DNA of 64,000 nt from Geitlerinema sp. PCC 7407 (GTDB taxonomy: Bacteria > Cyanobacteriota > Cyanobacteriia > PCC-7407). The position numbers and the translations under genes are program-made. Shown here piece by piece: positions 1 through 9,387 of this stretch. The stretch covers positions 3,026,501-3,090,500 of the forward strand of contig NC_019703.1 in assembly GCF_000317045.1 (NCBI RefSeq). The letters run 5' to 3'. The notes under the pieces are model-generated. The model was not told where the DNA came from and searched no databases. It was given only the letters and a program-made list of their open reading frames with translations. Positions within the stretch are counted from its first letter, which is position 1. The number at the start of each line of letters is the position of its first letter.

Positions 1-788
1 GCCATCAGGAAGCGCATTCCCGGCGAGAGCTTGGTCCAGGGAGCGCCTTCGGGAGACACTTGCAGCTGCTCAAGGCGCAGAGGCTCCTGGAGGGCGATCG
101 CCGGCCGCTCATCTTCGATTTCGAACACCACCCAGTCGCCGCTGACCGTGCTCTTGAGCGTGACATAGCCCTCATTCATCAGAGTGAGGGGAATGTCGAG
201 CAGATTGAGCAGCACCTGCTGGAGGCAGCGGGCATCCGTCTGGACGTAGAGATGGGCATCAATGGGCTCTAGGGTCAGGCGAATGCCGCGATTGGCGGCT
301 TGCAGGTGGGTGAGGTGATAAAGCTCATCGAGCAGGCTCGCGACGTAGACGGGCCGGATCTGGGGCGGAAAGGTGCCGTGCTCCAGCTTGGAGACACCAA
401 TCACTTCGTCGAGCTGCTCGACCATCTTGAGCAGGGTCTCGTGGGCTTGGCCAATGAATTCACGCTCCTCCTCGGGGCTGTCGCACAGGTCGGACTCGAT
501 GAGCTGTAGCAACCCCAAAACGCTGTTGAGGGGCGATCGCAGTTCGTGGGACGTCCGGGCCAAAAAACCACTCTTGAAGAGAGCATTTTCGCTGGCAGCT
601 TGGTAGGCCAGCTGAGCTTGGCGGACCTGGCTACGCATGCGATCGATGAGCTGGTCCGCGGCGCTGCCGTCAGCCCCAGTAGACTTGGCGGCGGAACTGC
701 GGGGCTTGTGGCGCAGCGATCGCGCTTTGAGCAACCATCCCAGCACACTGCCCATTCCGAGTCCAACGATTAGCAACGCCCAGGGCAT
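1..788 (-). CDS. Sensor histidine kinase-like protein, C-terminus outside window, degenerate ATPase motifs
   Basis: 262 codons are visible from an ATG at 788; the gene runs off the left edge. The first 20 residues are hydrophobic (single membrane anchor), followed by a basic stretch and a HisKA-like domain with H-box SHELRSPLNSVLG (His81). The ATP-binding part looks worn. The N-box region reads NLLDIPLTLMNEG where active kinases have NLLxNAxKF, and the G1 region reads EDERPAI instead of DxGxGI. The family autophosphorylates on His using ATP; here autophosphorylation is doubtful (inference). It is divergent from the permease gene at 969, so it is probably a single-gene unit. The missing C-terminus could hold a receiver or output domain. 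Confidence 0.75.
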   Translation of the reverse strand, partial: MPWALLIVGLGMGSVLGWLLKARSLRHKPRSSAAKSTGADGSAADQLIDRMRSQVRQAQLAYQAASENALFKSGFLARTSHELRSPLNSVLGLLQLIESDLCDSPEEEREFIGQAHETLLKMVEQLDEVIGVSKLEHGTFPPQIRPVYVASLLDELYHLTHLQAANRGIRLTLEPIDAHLYVQTDARCLQQVLLNLLDIPLTLMNEGYVTLKSTVSGDWVVFEIEDERPAIALQEPLRLEQLQVSPEGAPWTKLSPGMRFLM

Positions 789-968
789 GGGTCTTGAGCT
801 CCTTTTGTGAAAGTGATCGGGGCCGTGAAGTCCAACTTGAGGGGCATTTGCTGCCTAGCTGACTAGTTCAGATAACTTTGACCGTTTTTTGAGGGGCGAT
901 CGCCCCCATCCGATCGCCCCTCATCCTAAGATGAGACGCAAGAACTAGAGGGCTTCCAAGGGCAGATT
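789..968. other. Divergent intergenic region with HIP1 inverted repeat
   Basis: This 180-bp region separates two divergent genes and must hold both promoters. An inverted repeat is visible: GAGGGGCGATCG at 891-902 and CGATCGCCCCTC at 911-922, with an 8-nt loop. No convincing -35/-10 pair was recognised. Confidence 0.4.
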
Positions 969-1751
969 ATGGTTCGATATCTAGCGGTGCTGCGGCTGTT
1001 TTGGAGTACGGCGATCGCTGCCGAAATGGAATATCGCCTTAACTTTGTTTTAGCGGCCCTCAGCAGCCTAGGTGGTTTTCTAGGCAGCCTCTTCGGCCTG
1101 TTTCTCTTTTACCAAACCGGCTATACCTTTTCGGGCTGGAGCTGGAACGAAGCCCTCGTCGTGCTGGGCATCTTCACCCTGCTACAAGGCTTCTCAGCGA
1201 CCTTTCTTGTGCCCAATCTCAGCCGCATCGTTCGCCATGTCCAAGAAGGGACTCTCGATTTTCTGCTGCTCAAACCTCTCAGCAGCCAGTTTTGGCTTTC
1301 GACCCGAATGATCTCTCCCTGGGGATTTCCAGATTTGGCCTTTGGAGTGATTTTGGTGATTTACGCAGGCTGGAAGCTGGGGCTGTCGCCTTGGCGCTAT
1401 GTGGGAGGCATTTTCCCCCTCTTGCTAGCGTTGATGAGCCTGTACAGTCTCTGGTTCATGCTGGGAGCCACAAGCATCTGGTTTGTCAAAATCTACAACA
1501 CCACCGAAGTCCTGCGGGGCCTGATAGAGGCGGGGCGCTATCCCATCGTGGCCTATCCGGCTGCCTATCGCATCTTTTTTACCTTTGTGGTGCCCGTAGC
1601 GTTTCTCACCACCGTACCGGCTGAGGCAATTTTGGGCCGGGGCGACTGGCTGTGGTATCTCGGTTCTGGCAGTCTGGCGATCGCCCTTTTCCTCGGGTCC
1701 ATCGGTCTTTGGCGCTTTGCCCTGCGCTTTTATACCAGTGCCTCTAGCTAG
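969..1751 (+). CDS. ABC-2 type transporter permease (COG3694-like)
   Basis: 260 residues with about six hydrophobic segments, around residues 25-50, 60-80, 110-130, 140-165, 200-220 and 232-252. It resembles the uncharacterised ABC-2 export permeases of COG3694, which pair with a second permease and an ATPase to form an inner-membrane exporter. No ATPase or partner permease gene is adjacent, so the partners must be elsewhere. The substrate cannot be inferred. The neighbours are a divergent kinase fragment and convergent ndhH. Confidence 0.8.
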   Translation: MVRYLAVLRLFWSTAIAAEMEYRLNFVLAALSSLGGFLGSLFGLFLFYQTGYTFSGWSWNEALVVLGIFTLLQGFSATFLVPNLSRIVRHVQEGTLDFLLLKPLSSQFWLSTRMISPWGFPDLAFGVILVIYAGWKLGLSPWRYVGGIFPLLLALMSLYSLWFMLGATSIWFVKIYNTTEVLRGLIEAGRYPIVAYPAAYRIFFTFVVPVAFLTTVPAEAILGRGDWLWYLGSGSLAIALFLGSIGLWRFALRFYTSASS

Positions 1752-1783
1752 GGGCCAGCCAATCGAAAGGGCGATCGCCCAAC

Positions 1784-1810
1784 AAAAAACCCCAAGCCAG
1801 CGGCCCGGGG
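1784..1810 (-). terminator. Intrinsic terminator of ndhH
   Basis: On the minus strand the region 1810-1790 forms a 9-bp stem, CCCCGGGCC paired with GGCTTGGGG (two G-U pairs), with loop GCT. It is followed directly by six T (A1784-A1789 on the plus strand). It lies 58 nt after the ndhH stop. Confidence 0.75.
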
Positions 1811-1834
1811 CGAGGATGCAATTCTAGGGGCAGC

Positions 1835-1856
1835 GCCAGGGGCGATCGCCCCTGGC
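1835..1856. repeat. 22-nt perfect palindrome centred on HIP1
   Basis: GCCAGGGG-CGATCG-CCCCTGGC is its own reverse complement and contains GCGATCGC at the centre. It sits between the ndhH stop and the ndhH terminator. Confidence 0.8.
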
Positions 1857-1867
1857 ACCGACAGCTT

Positions 1868-3052
1868 CTAGCGATCGACCGATCCCATGATGATGTCGAT
1901 ACTGCCCAAAATTGCCATAATATCCGCTACCTTCACGCCGCGCAGCAGGTGAGGCAGCACCTGGAGATTGTTGAAATCCGCCGCCCGGATCTTCCAGCGC
2001 CAGGGGAACACCGTGTCATTGCCCTGGATAAAGATACCCAGCTCGCCCTTGCCGCTCTCGAGGCGCACATAGTGCTCGCCCGCCGGAATCTTGAAGGTCG
2101 GCGGAATCTTCTTACCAGCAAACTGGTACTCAAAGTCATTCCACTTCGACTTCGGACCTTCCATCATCCGCTTGGCCTCTAGGTTCTCGTAGGGGCCGCC
2201 CGGGATTCCCTTGAGAGCCTGCCGAATAATCTTGGTCGACTCCCGCATTTCGCGAATCCGCACCAGATAGCGAGCCATGCAGTCGCCCGCCGTCTCGTAG
2301 TGCACATCCCAGTCAAAGTCGTCGTAGCACTCGTAGTGGTCGACCTTGCGCAGGTCCCACTTCACGCCCGAGCCGCGCAGCATCGGCCCTGACAGCCCCC
2401 AGTTGATGGCTTCTTCGCGGGTAATAGTGCCAATGCCCTCGATGCGTCGCCGGAAGATCGGGTTGTTGGTGATCAGGCGCTCGTACTCATCGACCTTGGG
2501 CAGGAAGTAGTCGCAAAAGTCTTCGCACTTGTCGATCCAGCCGTAGGGCAGATCCGCCGCAACGCCGCCAATGCGGAAGTAGTTGTTGTTGATCAGGCGC
2601 ATGCCGGTGGCGGCTTCCCACAGGTCGTAAATCATCTCCCGCTCCCGGAAGATGTAGAAGAAGGGGGTCTGGGCGCCGACATCTGCCAAGAAAGGTCCAA
2701 GCCACAGCAGATGGTTGGCAATCCGGTTGAGCTCCAGCATGATCACGCGGATGTAGCTGGCCCGCTTCGGCACCTCGATGTCTGCTAGCCGTTCGGGGGC
2801 ATTGACCGTGATTGCCTCGTTGAACATGCCTGCCGCGTAGTCCCAGCGGCTGACATAGGGGACGTACATGATGTTGGTGCGGTTTTCCGCAATCTTCTCC
2901 ATGCCCCGGTGGAGGTAGCCAATGACGGGCTCACAGTCCACTACGTTTTCGCCGTCCAGGGTGACGATGAGCCGCAACACCCCGTGCATGGAGGGGTGGT
3001 GGGGGCCCATGTTGAGCACCATGGGTTCGGTCTTGGTTTCGATCATTGTCAT
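1868..3052 (-). CDS. ndhH: NAD(P)H-quinone oxidoreductase subunit H
   Basis: 394 residues, the usual cyanobacterial NdhH length, starting [24 protein letters not shown]. The frame is open 84 nt further upstream, but ATG 3052 gives the standard length and has AGGGGAG about 11 nt before it. NdhH is the 49-kDa-type subunit (NuoD homologue) of the peripheral arm of NDH-1 in the thylakoid membrane, near the plastoquinone site; NDH-1 serves respiration, cyclic electron flow and CO2 uptake. Family hallmarks include [12 protein letters not shown] near the start and a C-terminus ending DIIMGSVDR. It is a single-gene unit with its own terminator. The gene is intact. Confidence 0.97.
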   Translation of the reverse strand: MTMIETKTEPMVLNMGPHHPSMHGVLRLIVTLDGENVVDCEPVIGYLHRGMEKIAENRTNIMYVPYVSRWDYAAGMFNEAITVNAPERLADIEVPKRASYIRVIMLELNRIANHLLWLGPFLADVGAQTPFFYIFREREMIYDLWEAATGMRLINNNYFRIGGVAADLPYGWIDKCEDFCDYFLPKVDEYERLITNNPIFRRRIEGIGTITREEAINWGLSGPMLRGSGVKWDLRKVDHYECYDDFDWDVHYETAGDCMARYLVRIREMRESTKIIRQALKGIPGGPYENLEAKRMMEGPKSKWNDFEYQFAGKKIPPTFKIPAGEHYVRLESGKGELGIFIQGNDTVFPWRWKIRAADFNNLQVLPHLLRGVKVADIMAILGSIDIIMGSVDR

Positions 3053-3339
3053 AGATGAGCGGTCTCCCCTTGCAATCGGTTCAGCAGAGATCGAGTTGTG
3101 GGCGAGAGATGCTTGGCAGGCAAGGCTGCGCTGCACCTGAGAGGACGCGGAAAAAGACGCTAGCGGTCTTTTGACGCCCTTTTAATTATAGAGAGGGATG
3201 GCCCGGGAAACGTGCTGGCAGGCGAGAATTGGTTCGATCAAAGGGCGATCGCACGCCTTTGACAGGAGTCGCTTATCGGCCAGATAAGTTAGAAAACCCC
3301 AAAATAGTTCATTATTATCGAGACGCCTCTAGGGTTGGC

Positions 3340-4254
3340 ATGGGTTCTTTTGAAGATGGGACGGAATTGGAGTTAGCAGCGGGGGTCGACGAACCCGCTT
3401 TTGTGCATGTGCCGGTGCTGCTGACGGAGGCGATCGCGGGTTTGGCGGTCCAGCCGGGGGGCTGCTATCTCGATGCGACGGTGGGCGGCGGTGGCCACAG
3501 CCAGCACATCTTGGCGACGCCCGACACGCAGCTGGTGGCCATCGATCAGGATGAGCAGGCCTTGGCGGCGGCGGCGGAAACGCTCCGGCCCTGGGGCGAT
3601 CGCGTGACGTTTTGGCGCGGCAACTTTTCGGAGTATGACCCGGGCGATCGCCGCTTTGACGGCATTTTGGCGGATCTGGGGGTGAGCTCGGCCCAGTTCG
3701 ACATTCCTGAGCGGGGCTTTAGCTTTCGGCATGCGGCGGCCCTGGACATGCGGATGGACCAACGCCAAGAGTTGACGGCAGCGGAGGTGATCAACACCTG
3801 GGACGAGCAGGCCCTGGCCAATGCGTTTTATCACTACGGCGAGGAGCGGCTGTCGCGGCGCATTGCTCGCCGCATCGTCGAGGATCGCCCCTTTGAGACG
3901 ACGACGGAGCTGGCAGAGGCGATCGCCCGCTGCGTCCCCCGAGCCTACCGCTATGGCCGCATTCACCCAGCCACCCGCGTTTTTCAGGCGCTGCGCATTG
4001 TCGTCAACCGAGAACTCGAAGTCCTAGAGCGCTTTCTGGCGCGATCGCCCCAGTGGCTGAAACCCGGTGGCCGCCTGGGCATCATTAGCTTTCACAGTCT
4101 CGAAGATCGCATCGTCAAGCACCGCCTGCGGGAAATCCCGGAGCTAAAGGTGCTGACCAAAAAGCCGATTATTCCCACCGAGGAAGAGTGCGATCGCAAC
4201 CCCCGCGCTCGATCTGCCAAGCTGCGCATCGCCGAGCGCAAGTCAGACGCCTAG
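3340..4254 (+). CDS. rsmH: 16S rRNA (cytosine(1402)-N(4))-methyltransferase
   Basis: 304 residues from ATG 3340 ([11 protein letters not shown]); the open frame extends 37 codons further, but this start gives the family's usual 300-310 residues. It uses SAM to N4-methylate C1402 of 16S rRNA. Visible motifs are [10 protein letters not shown], the SAM-binding [39 protein letters not shown], and the C-terminal [18 protein letters not shown]. No cell-division (dcw) genes accompany it, unlike in E. coli. It is convergent with the kinase gene ending at 4272. Confidence 0.95.
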   Translation: MGSFEDGTELELAAGVDEPAFVHVPVLLTEAIAGLAVQPGGCYLDATVGGGGHSQHILATPDTQLVAIDQDEQALAAAAETLRPWGDRVTFWRGNFSEYDPGDRRFDGILADLGVSSAQFDIPERGFSFRHAAALDMRMDQRQELTAAEVINTWDEQALANAFYHYGEERLSRRIARRIVEDRPFETTTELAEAIARCVPRAYRYGRIHPATRVFQALRIVVNRELEVLERFLARSPQWLKPGGRLGIISFHSLEDRIVKHRLREIPELKVLTKKPIIPTEEECDRNPRARSAKLRIAERKSDA

Positions 4255-4258
4255 CCCC

Positions 4259-4272
4259 AGGGCGATCGCCCT
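4259..4272. repeat. HIP1-centred palindrome between convergent genes
   Basis: AGGGCGATCGCCCT is a perfect 14-nt palindrome between the rsmH stop (4254) and the end of the kinase gene (4272). It could form a short hairpin in either transcript, but no T-tract follows. Confidence 0.6.
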
Positions 4273-6998
4273 CAGGTGATTACTCGCGACTGCCGCGTTT
4301 GAGACCAGCTCTGCACCTTGGCGGGCGGCGGCGGCGACACGCAGCGCGGCAGCTCAATTTCAAAGCACGAGCCCTTCTTTTCCTCACTCTCCACGCGGAT
4401 GGTGCCGTCCATGATCCGCACCAGCCAGTCCACGATGGCCAGCCCCAGCCCCGTGCCGGAGTAGCGCCGCCGCAGGGACTGATCCACCTGGCGGAACTCC
4501 TCAAAAATGTGCTTGAGGTCAGCCTGGGAAATGCCGATGCCGGTGTCGGTCACGCTCAGGGAAATGCGGTCGACGCCGCGACTTTGGAGCTGCACCGTGA
4601 CGCTGCCGGTCTCGGTGAACTTGACGGCATTAGAGAGCAAATTCACCAGGATTTGCCGCAGGCGCGCCCGGTCATTGACAATCATCGGATCGCTGAGATC
4701 GCTTTGCAGGTTCAGGGCGAGGCGCTTTTGGTCCGCGAGGGAGCGCAGCTCATCCATGGTCGCCCGGGCCAGATTCACCACGTTAAATTCTTCCATTTCC
4801 AGATCGAGCCGGCCCGACTCGATCTTGGAGAGGTCCAAAATGTCGTTGATCAGGGCGAGCAGGTGCTTGCCGTTGTTGAGAATGCGCTCTACCGCGTCCG
4901 TTTGCTGGTTGGAAAGGGGAGACTGGCGCTGGCGCAACAGCAGCTGCGAAAAGCCGATGATCGCATTCATGGGGGTGCGCAGCTCGTGGGACATGGTGGC
5001 CAAAAACTGCGACTTGAGGCGGGCCGCTTCGAGGAGCTGAATGTTTTGCTGCTGGATGCGGTGGCGCTGCTGCTCGAGCTCCCAGTTTTGCTGGGCCAGG
5101 AGGTCATTTTGGACGGCGAGGCGCTCCTCGCGCTCTTCGAGGGCGTTGATCAGCTGGGCGTTGTCAATGGCGATCGCCGCTTGCTCTCCAAAGGCCAGCA
5201 GCAGCTGCCGATCGTCTTCGTCAAAGGCGTAGTCATTGAGCCAATTTCCGATCGCTAGCACGCCCAAGCGGCCCGACTGCGCCGACTCGATCGCCACCGC
5301 GCAGATCGACGCCACCTCTGCTCCCAGCAGCTTGGGCCGGTGCTCTTTGCCGATGATCAGCCGCGACTCTCCCGTCAAGAAAATTTGCCCGAGCAGCCCG
5401 TCGCCCACCCGCAGCGAGTCATTGGTCTCGAAGCGATCGACCCCCGAGCCCGCCGTCGCCGTCAGTTGCAGGAGCCAGTTTTGGGCATTGTGCAGCACGA
5501 TCAGGCCAAACTGCGCCCCCGGAATGGCGTCGCACATGGCGTCCACCATCACCTGGAGCAGACCGGGCAAGTCGGCTAGGCGCTGGTTGAGCAGGGTGGT
5601 CAGGCGCTGCAAAGTTTGGAGCTGGCGCTGACGCTCGCCCAGCACCAAAATGGCGCGACGCAGATTTTCGCTGGCTTCCTGGGCCTGCTGGTAAAGCTGG
5701 GCATTCTCGACGGCCAGGGCCGCCTGATAGGCCAGGTCCTGAAACAGCGTGATGTCCTCGGGCTCGTATAGCCGCCCAGAGTCGGACATCACAAACAGCA
5801 GCGACCCCAAAACGCGATCGCCCACCCGCAGCGGCACACAGATATAAGACCGACAGTTGATTTGCTCTAGGAGCTGCTGATGATCCGCATCCTGGCTTTC
5901 TCCAGCCAGCGACTCCAGGGACAGCGTGAGCTGATAGTCTGTCTCGCCGGTCCGCAGCACCTTGGGATAGCCAAACTCGGCGTCCGGCGACGCCGGATAG
6001 CGCTGCTGGATTTCCCACAGGAGGGCTTCCTTGGCGGGGTCAAAGTGGGCCACCGCCAGCCGCTGCAAGCCCTCGCCCGGCGGATTCGCGTCGATGGCGC
6101 ACCAGTCTGCTAGGCGCGGCACCACCAGCCGCACCAGATTTTCGAGGGCGGTGGCGTAGTCCAGGGAAGAAGACAAGATCGTATTGGCTTCCACCAAAAA
6201 GCGCAGAGAATCCTCGGCTCGCTTGCGCTGGCTGATGTCTCGAGAGTTGATGACGAGGCCCTGGATGCTGGGGTTGGCCAGCAGGTTGTTGCTGACGGTG
6301 TCGAGGTAGACCCAGCTCCCCTCGGCGTGCTGGATGCGGTATTCGGCGTACAGGGGCGTGCGGGGCTGGGCGATCGCCTCCGCCAGCACCCTAGCCACGA
6401 TCTCCTGATCTGCCGGATGCACAAAATCCTGTAGTCGCTTGCCCAGCAGCTCATCGGGCAAGTAGCCCAGAATCCGCTCGATGGACGGGCTCTCATAGCT
6501 GATCGTGCCGTCGGGCTCCAGGATCGTGATGATGTCCGAGGAATACTGGACCAGCGATCGAAATCGCTCCTCGCTCTGGCGCAAGCGGGCCTGAGTCAGG
6601 GCCACCTGGGCTTCCGCCTGGTAGATGCGCGTCACGCTGCGCAGCGTCTGACCTAGGTTCTCGGGGGTGAGGCTGGACTTTACCAAGTAGTCCGAGGCCC
6701 CCGACTTCATCAGCTCTACCGCGATCCGCTCATCCCCTTGCCCCGTGAGCACCACGATCGGCAGCGTTGTGCCCAGCTGGCGAATTTGCAGAATGAGCTC
6801 TAGACCGTCCCCGTCCGGCAGGCGGTAGTCCAAAAAAATGCAGTCAAAGGAAGACGCCTCCAGATAGGCGATCGCTCCCGCGCAATCCTCAACCTCCGTG
6901 ACATCCGCCTGAATACCCGAAGCCCTCAGAACACGCTGAAATAGGAGGCGATCAACCTCATCATCATCAACCACCAGAATATTGAGCGTCTGTTCCAT
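4272..6998 (-). CDS. REC-PAS-GAF-GAF sensor histidine kinase
   Basis: 908 residues from ATG 6998 (MEQTLNILVVDDDEVDR); a 19-codon upstream extension would overlap the preceding gene. Domains in order: receiver about 1-125 (acidic VVDDDE, phosphoacceptor in FLDYRLPDGDG, Lys in YLVKSS); PAS about 140-260; GAF about 275-435; GAF about 465-610; coiled coil; HisKA with SHELRTPMNAIIGF; HATPase with NLLSNAVKFTETG, DTGIGIS and GTGLGLAI. All catalytic motifs look intact. The N-terminal receiver suggests it takes phosphate from, or is gated by, the kinase upstream. It lies 19 nt after the response regulator gene, so probably the same transcript. The signals bound by the PAS and GAF domains are unknown. 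Confidence 0.9.
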   Translation of the reverse strand: MEQTLNILVVDDDEVDRLLFQRVLRASGIQADVTEVEDCAGAIAYLEASSFDCIFLDYRLPDGDGLELILQIRQLGTTLPIVVLTGQGDERIAVELMKSGASDYLVKSSLTPENLGQTLRSVTRIYQAEAQVALTQARLRQSEERFRSLVQYSSDIITILEPDGTISYESPSIERILGYLPDELLGKRLQDFVHPADQEIVARVLAEAIAQPRTPLYAEYRIQHAEGSWVYLDTVSNNLLANPSIQGLVINSRDISQRKRAEDSLRFLVEANTILSSSLDYATALENLVRLVVPRLADWCAIDANPPGEGLQRLAVAHFDPAKEALLWEIQQRYPASPDAEFGYPKVLRTGETDYQLTLSLESLAGESQDADHQQLLEQINCRSYICVPLRVGDRVLGSLLFVMSDSGRLYEPEDITLFQDLAYQAALAVENAQLYQQAQEASENLRRAILVLGERQRQLQTLQRLTTLLNQRLADLPGLLQVMVDAMCDAIPGAQFGLIVLHNAQNWLLQLTATAGSGVDRFETNDSLRVGDGLLGQIFLTGESRLIIGKEHRPKLLGAEVASICAVAIESAQSGRLGVLAIGNWLNDYAFDEDDRQLLLAFGEQAAIAIDNAQLINALEEREERLAVQNDLLAQQNWELEQQRHRIQQQNIQLLEAARLKSQFLATMSHELRTPMNAIIGFSQLLLRQRQSPLSNQQTDAVERILNNGKHLLALINDILDLSKIESGRLDLEMEEFNVVNLARATMDELRSLADQKRLALNLQSDLSDPMIVNDRARLRQILVNLLSNAVKFTETGSVTVQLQSRGVDRISLSVTDTGIGISQADLKHIFEEFRQVDQSLRRRYSGTGLGLAIVDWLVRIMDGTIRVESEEKKGSCFEIELPRCVSPPPPAKVQSWSQTRQSRVIT

Positions 6999-7017
6999 GC
7001 TCCCCGATCGGCCAGGG

Positions 7018-7461
7018 TTAGCCGACACTCCTACTACATCGCGTGAACTGACCAAGAGCCTTCAGAAGGCTGTCCTGGGATACTGGCTTGCGCAGATAAG
7101 CAGCAATTTTTAGAGTTCCCGCTTCCAGACGATCTTGGTCAGACTCGGAAGCTGTGAGAACAATGACCGGGAGCGACTGTAGCTGAGGGTCCGCTCGCAG
7201 CGTCCTCAAAAACTCTAGCCCTCCCATTTCTGGCATGTCGAGATCCAGAAGAATTAGCCGCTGGATACCGGAGGGTGTGCCAGCCTGCGCAGACCGCAAA
7301 CGCTCAAGCGCCTCTCGCCCATTTGAGGCACGCTCCAGGCTACAGAGAATCTTACTTTGCTGGCAGGCGCGCTGGACGCTCATCGCGTCGACATCATCGT
7401 CTTCTACCAGCAGGAGCCGATAACGAGTTTCGGTGGTTAGGAGCATCTCAGTTCTATGCAT
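7018..7461 (-). CDS. Single-domain response regulator, Rcp1-like
   Basis: 147 residues from ATG 7461; TTG 7479 and ATG 7446 are alternatives and none has a strong Shine-Dalgarno. It is a stand-alone receiver with acidic VEDDDVD, phosphoacceptor Asp73 in LILLDLDMPEMGG, Thr in VLTAS and Lys in YLRKPVS. This layout matches the CheY-like regulators that accompany cyanobacterial PAS or phytochrome kinases. It lies between a PAS-PAS kinase upstream (7707-9287, 245-nt gap) and a REC-containing kinase downstream (19-nt gap), consistent with a phosphorelay intermediate (inference). There is no DNA-binding domain. Confidence 0.88.
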   Translation of the reverse strand: MHRTEMLLTTETRYRLLLVEDDDVDAMSVQRACQQSKILCSLERASNGREALERLRSAQAGTPSGIQRLILLDLDMPEMGGLEFLRTLRADPQLQSLPVIVLTASESDQDRLEAGTLKIAAYLRKPVSQDSLLKALGQFTRCSRSVG

Positions 7462-7706
7462 CTTGGGGGAAACAAGCAATGACAGGAGGCTTAACTCCAG
7501 CGGCTGCGTGTCATTCTAACTGTCCGATTTGGCCCTTGCCGTCTACTTAGGGAAATAGACTAGACGTTGAAACAGCGGTTTTGTGGGGAGTTCAGCGCAG
7601 TCTCGAGACACCCTGATTTTTATGGAGATAAATTATTGTCGGATAGCGGGTTTGAGTTGATTTGCCGTAGCCCAGAACTTTGACGAAAAACTCTCGATAA
7701 ACGAAA

Positions 7707-9287
7707 TTATTCGTCCGAAGGAGTGATCCCAATCTTAGGCAACTCCTCATGGGTTGTATCCTGTCTTGAGAGAGATTTTGGCCAACTGAAGCGGAAAATT
7801 GCTCCTTGGTTGAGATCCGACTCCACAGTGATGTGGCCGCCGTAGCCATCGATGATTTTTTTGACGATGGCCAGACCAATGCCGGTGTTGTCTACGCGAT
7901 CGCGGGCCGCCAGGGTCTGGAAGATCATAAAAATCTTTTCGTGGTAGCGCGGGGCAATGCCCGCCCCGTCGTCCGCCACGCTGAACTCGTAGTAGGTCCC
8001 TAGATCTTGGGCACTGATGGCGATCGTGCCACGATCGCCCCCATGGTGCTTGATGGCATTGCTGATCAGATTGGTCAGCACCTGGGCCAGGGGCAGGCGA
8101 GCCGTCCAAAACGTCGGCAGGGGTTCGTGCAGCCGAACCTGGAATTCTGGCGGCGGGACCAGGGAGTCGAGAATTTCGTGCACCAGCTCCGCTACCGAAA
8201 CGGGCTCGAGATCGCTGGGCAAGCGCCCCACCCGGGAGTACTGGAGCAGGCCGTCGATCAGGCCCTCAAGGCGGCGAACCCGGCTCCGCATCAGGGTCAT
8301 CTGGTGGCGAGTGTCGGGGGTGAGCACGCCATCGAGGTCTTCTTCGAGCCACTGGGACAGGTTGGCGATCGCCCGCAGCGGCGCCTTGAGGTCGTGGGAG
8401 GCAATGTAGGCAAACTGGTCCAGATCGCGGTTGCGCTGCTCTAGGCTGATGGAGGTTTGGGCCAGGGCGCGGGTCGTGCGGGCGAGCTCGTTGGCGTGGC
8501 TGCGCAGAGCGTCCTCTGCGTGCTTGGTGCGCGTCACGTTGATCAAGATGCCCCGGAGCTTCTGGACGGTGCCGTCCTCGGCCCGCACTAGGTATCCCTG
8601 CTCCCGCAGCCAGAGGGTCTGGCCACTGGCAGAAACACAGCGGTACTCACACCGAAAGTCTTTGCCCTGGGCGATCTCTTCTTGGCGAAAGTGCTTCACC
8701 CAGCCCCGATCCTCTGAATGAACCAGGGTGAGCCAAAAGCAATCGTCCCGCAGCCACTGGTGGGCCGGATAGCCCAGCAGGGTCGTGGCGCTGTCGCTGA
8801 CAAAGGTAAAGGCCAGGGTTTGGGGGTCTGCCTCCCACAGGATCGCGTCAGGCAGGCCGTTGACCAAGCTGCAAAAATCCGTCTGCAAGGCGGCAGAGCG
8901 ATCGGGGCGATCGCTGCGGCTGCTGAGGGTCAGGTGCCCCTGGAGCTGACCCTCGGTGTCCCAGAGGGGCGTGATCTGGGCCTGCATCCACCGAAATGCG
9001 CCGTCGCGATGGGCCAGGCGATACTCGATTGTTTGGGGTTGGGCGCTGTAGGCGTGCTGGAGGCGATCGCGATCTTCTGCGTGAACCCAGGCCCAAAGCT
9101 CTATCTCCCTCGGCTGCCCGGTCACACAGTGCCACTGACGATTGCAGGTGAGCAAGTGTCCCTCGGCATCCGTGATCCAGGCGACTTGGGGCAGGGCGTC
9201 AAGGCACTGCTGCGGCAGGGTTGGCAGGCGGAGCAGCAGGGGGCCGGAGGGCGACGAGGGGACGGGGGAGCAAGGGGACTGGCTCAT
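7707..9287 (-). CDS. PAS-PAS sensor histidine kinase
   Basis: 526 residues from ATG 9287. It has no membrane segment, so it is cytoplasmic. PAS domains lie at about 30-125 and 140-255, then a coiled coil and a HisKA of the phytochrome-like type, ASHDLKAPLRAIANL (His298). The HATPase has NLISNAIKHHG, DDGAGIAPRYHEKIF and NTGIGLAIVKKI. This HisKA/HATPase pair is typical of kinases that phosphorylate stand-alone Rcp1-type regulators, and such a regulator follows 245 nt downstream. The ligand of the PAS domains is unknown; no LOV or GAF chromophore signature is present. Confidence 0.9.
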   Translation of the reverse strand: MSQSPCSPVPSSPSGPLLLRLPTLPQQCLDALPQVAWITDAEGHLLTCNRQWHCVTGQPREIELWAWVHAEDRDRLQHAYSAQPQTIEYRLAHRDGAFRWMQAQITPLWDTEGQLQGHLTLSSRSDRPDRSAALQTDFCSLVNGLPDAILWEADPQTLAFTFVSDSATTLLGYPAHQWLRDDCFWLTLVHSEDRGWVKHFRQEEIAQGKDFRCEYRCVSASGQTLWLREQGYLVRAEDGTVQKLRGILINVTRTKHAEDALRSHANELARTTRALAQTSISLEQRNRDLDQFAYIASHDLKAPLRAIANLSQWLEEDLDGVLTPDTRHQMTLMRSRVRRLEGLIDGLLQYSRVGRLPSDLEPVSVAELVHEILDSLVPPPEFQVRLHEPLPTFWTARLPLAQVLTNLISNAIKHHGGDRGTIAISAQDLGTYYEFSVADDGAGIAPRYHEKIFMIFQTLAARDRVDNTGIGLAIVKKIIDGYGGHITVESDLNQGAIFRFSWPKSLSRQDTTHEELPKIGITPSDE

Positions 9288-9387
9288 AAAGTGATAATCA
9301 ATCGTTGTTTCAACAAGGTCAGCTTCGGGCAGGGATTTGGGGCTTTAGACGGCGATCACAGGCCCAAGGCCCAAGGCACCTCAGGGG

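Noticed and set aside
4188-5258. 356-codon plus-strand open frame
   Set aside because: Antisense to the REC-PAS-GAF-GAF kinase, whose motifs are intact; the residues are low-complexity and match no family.
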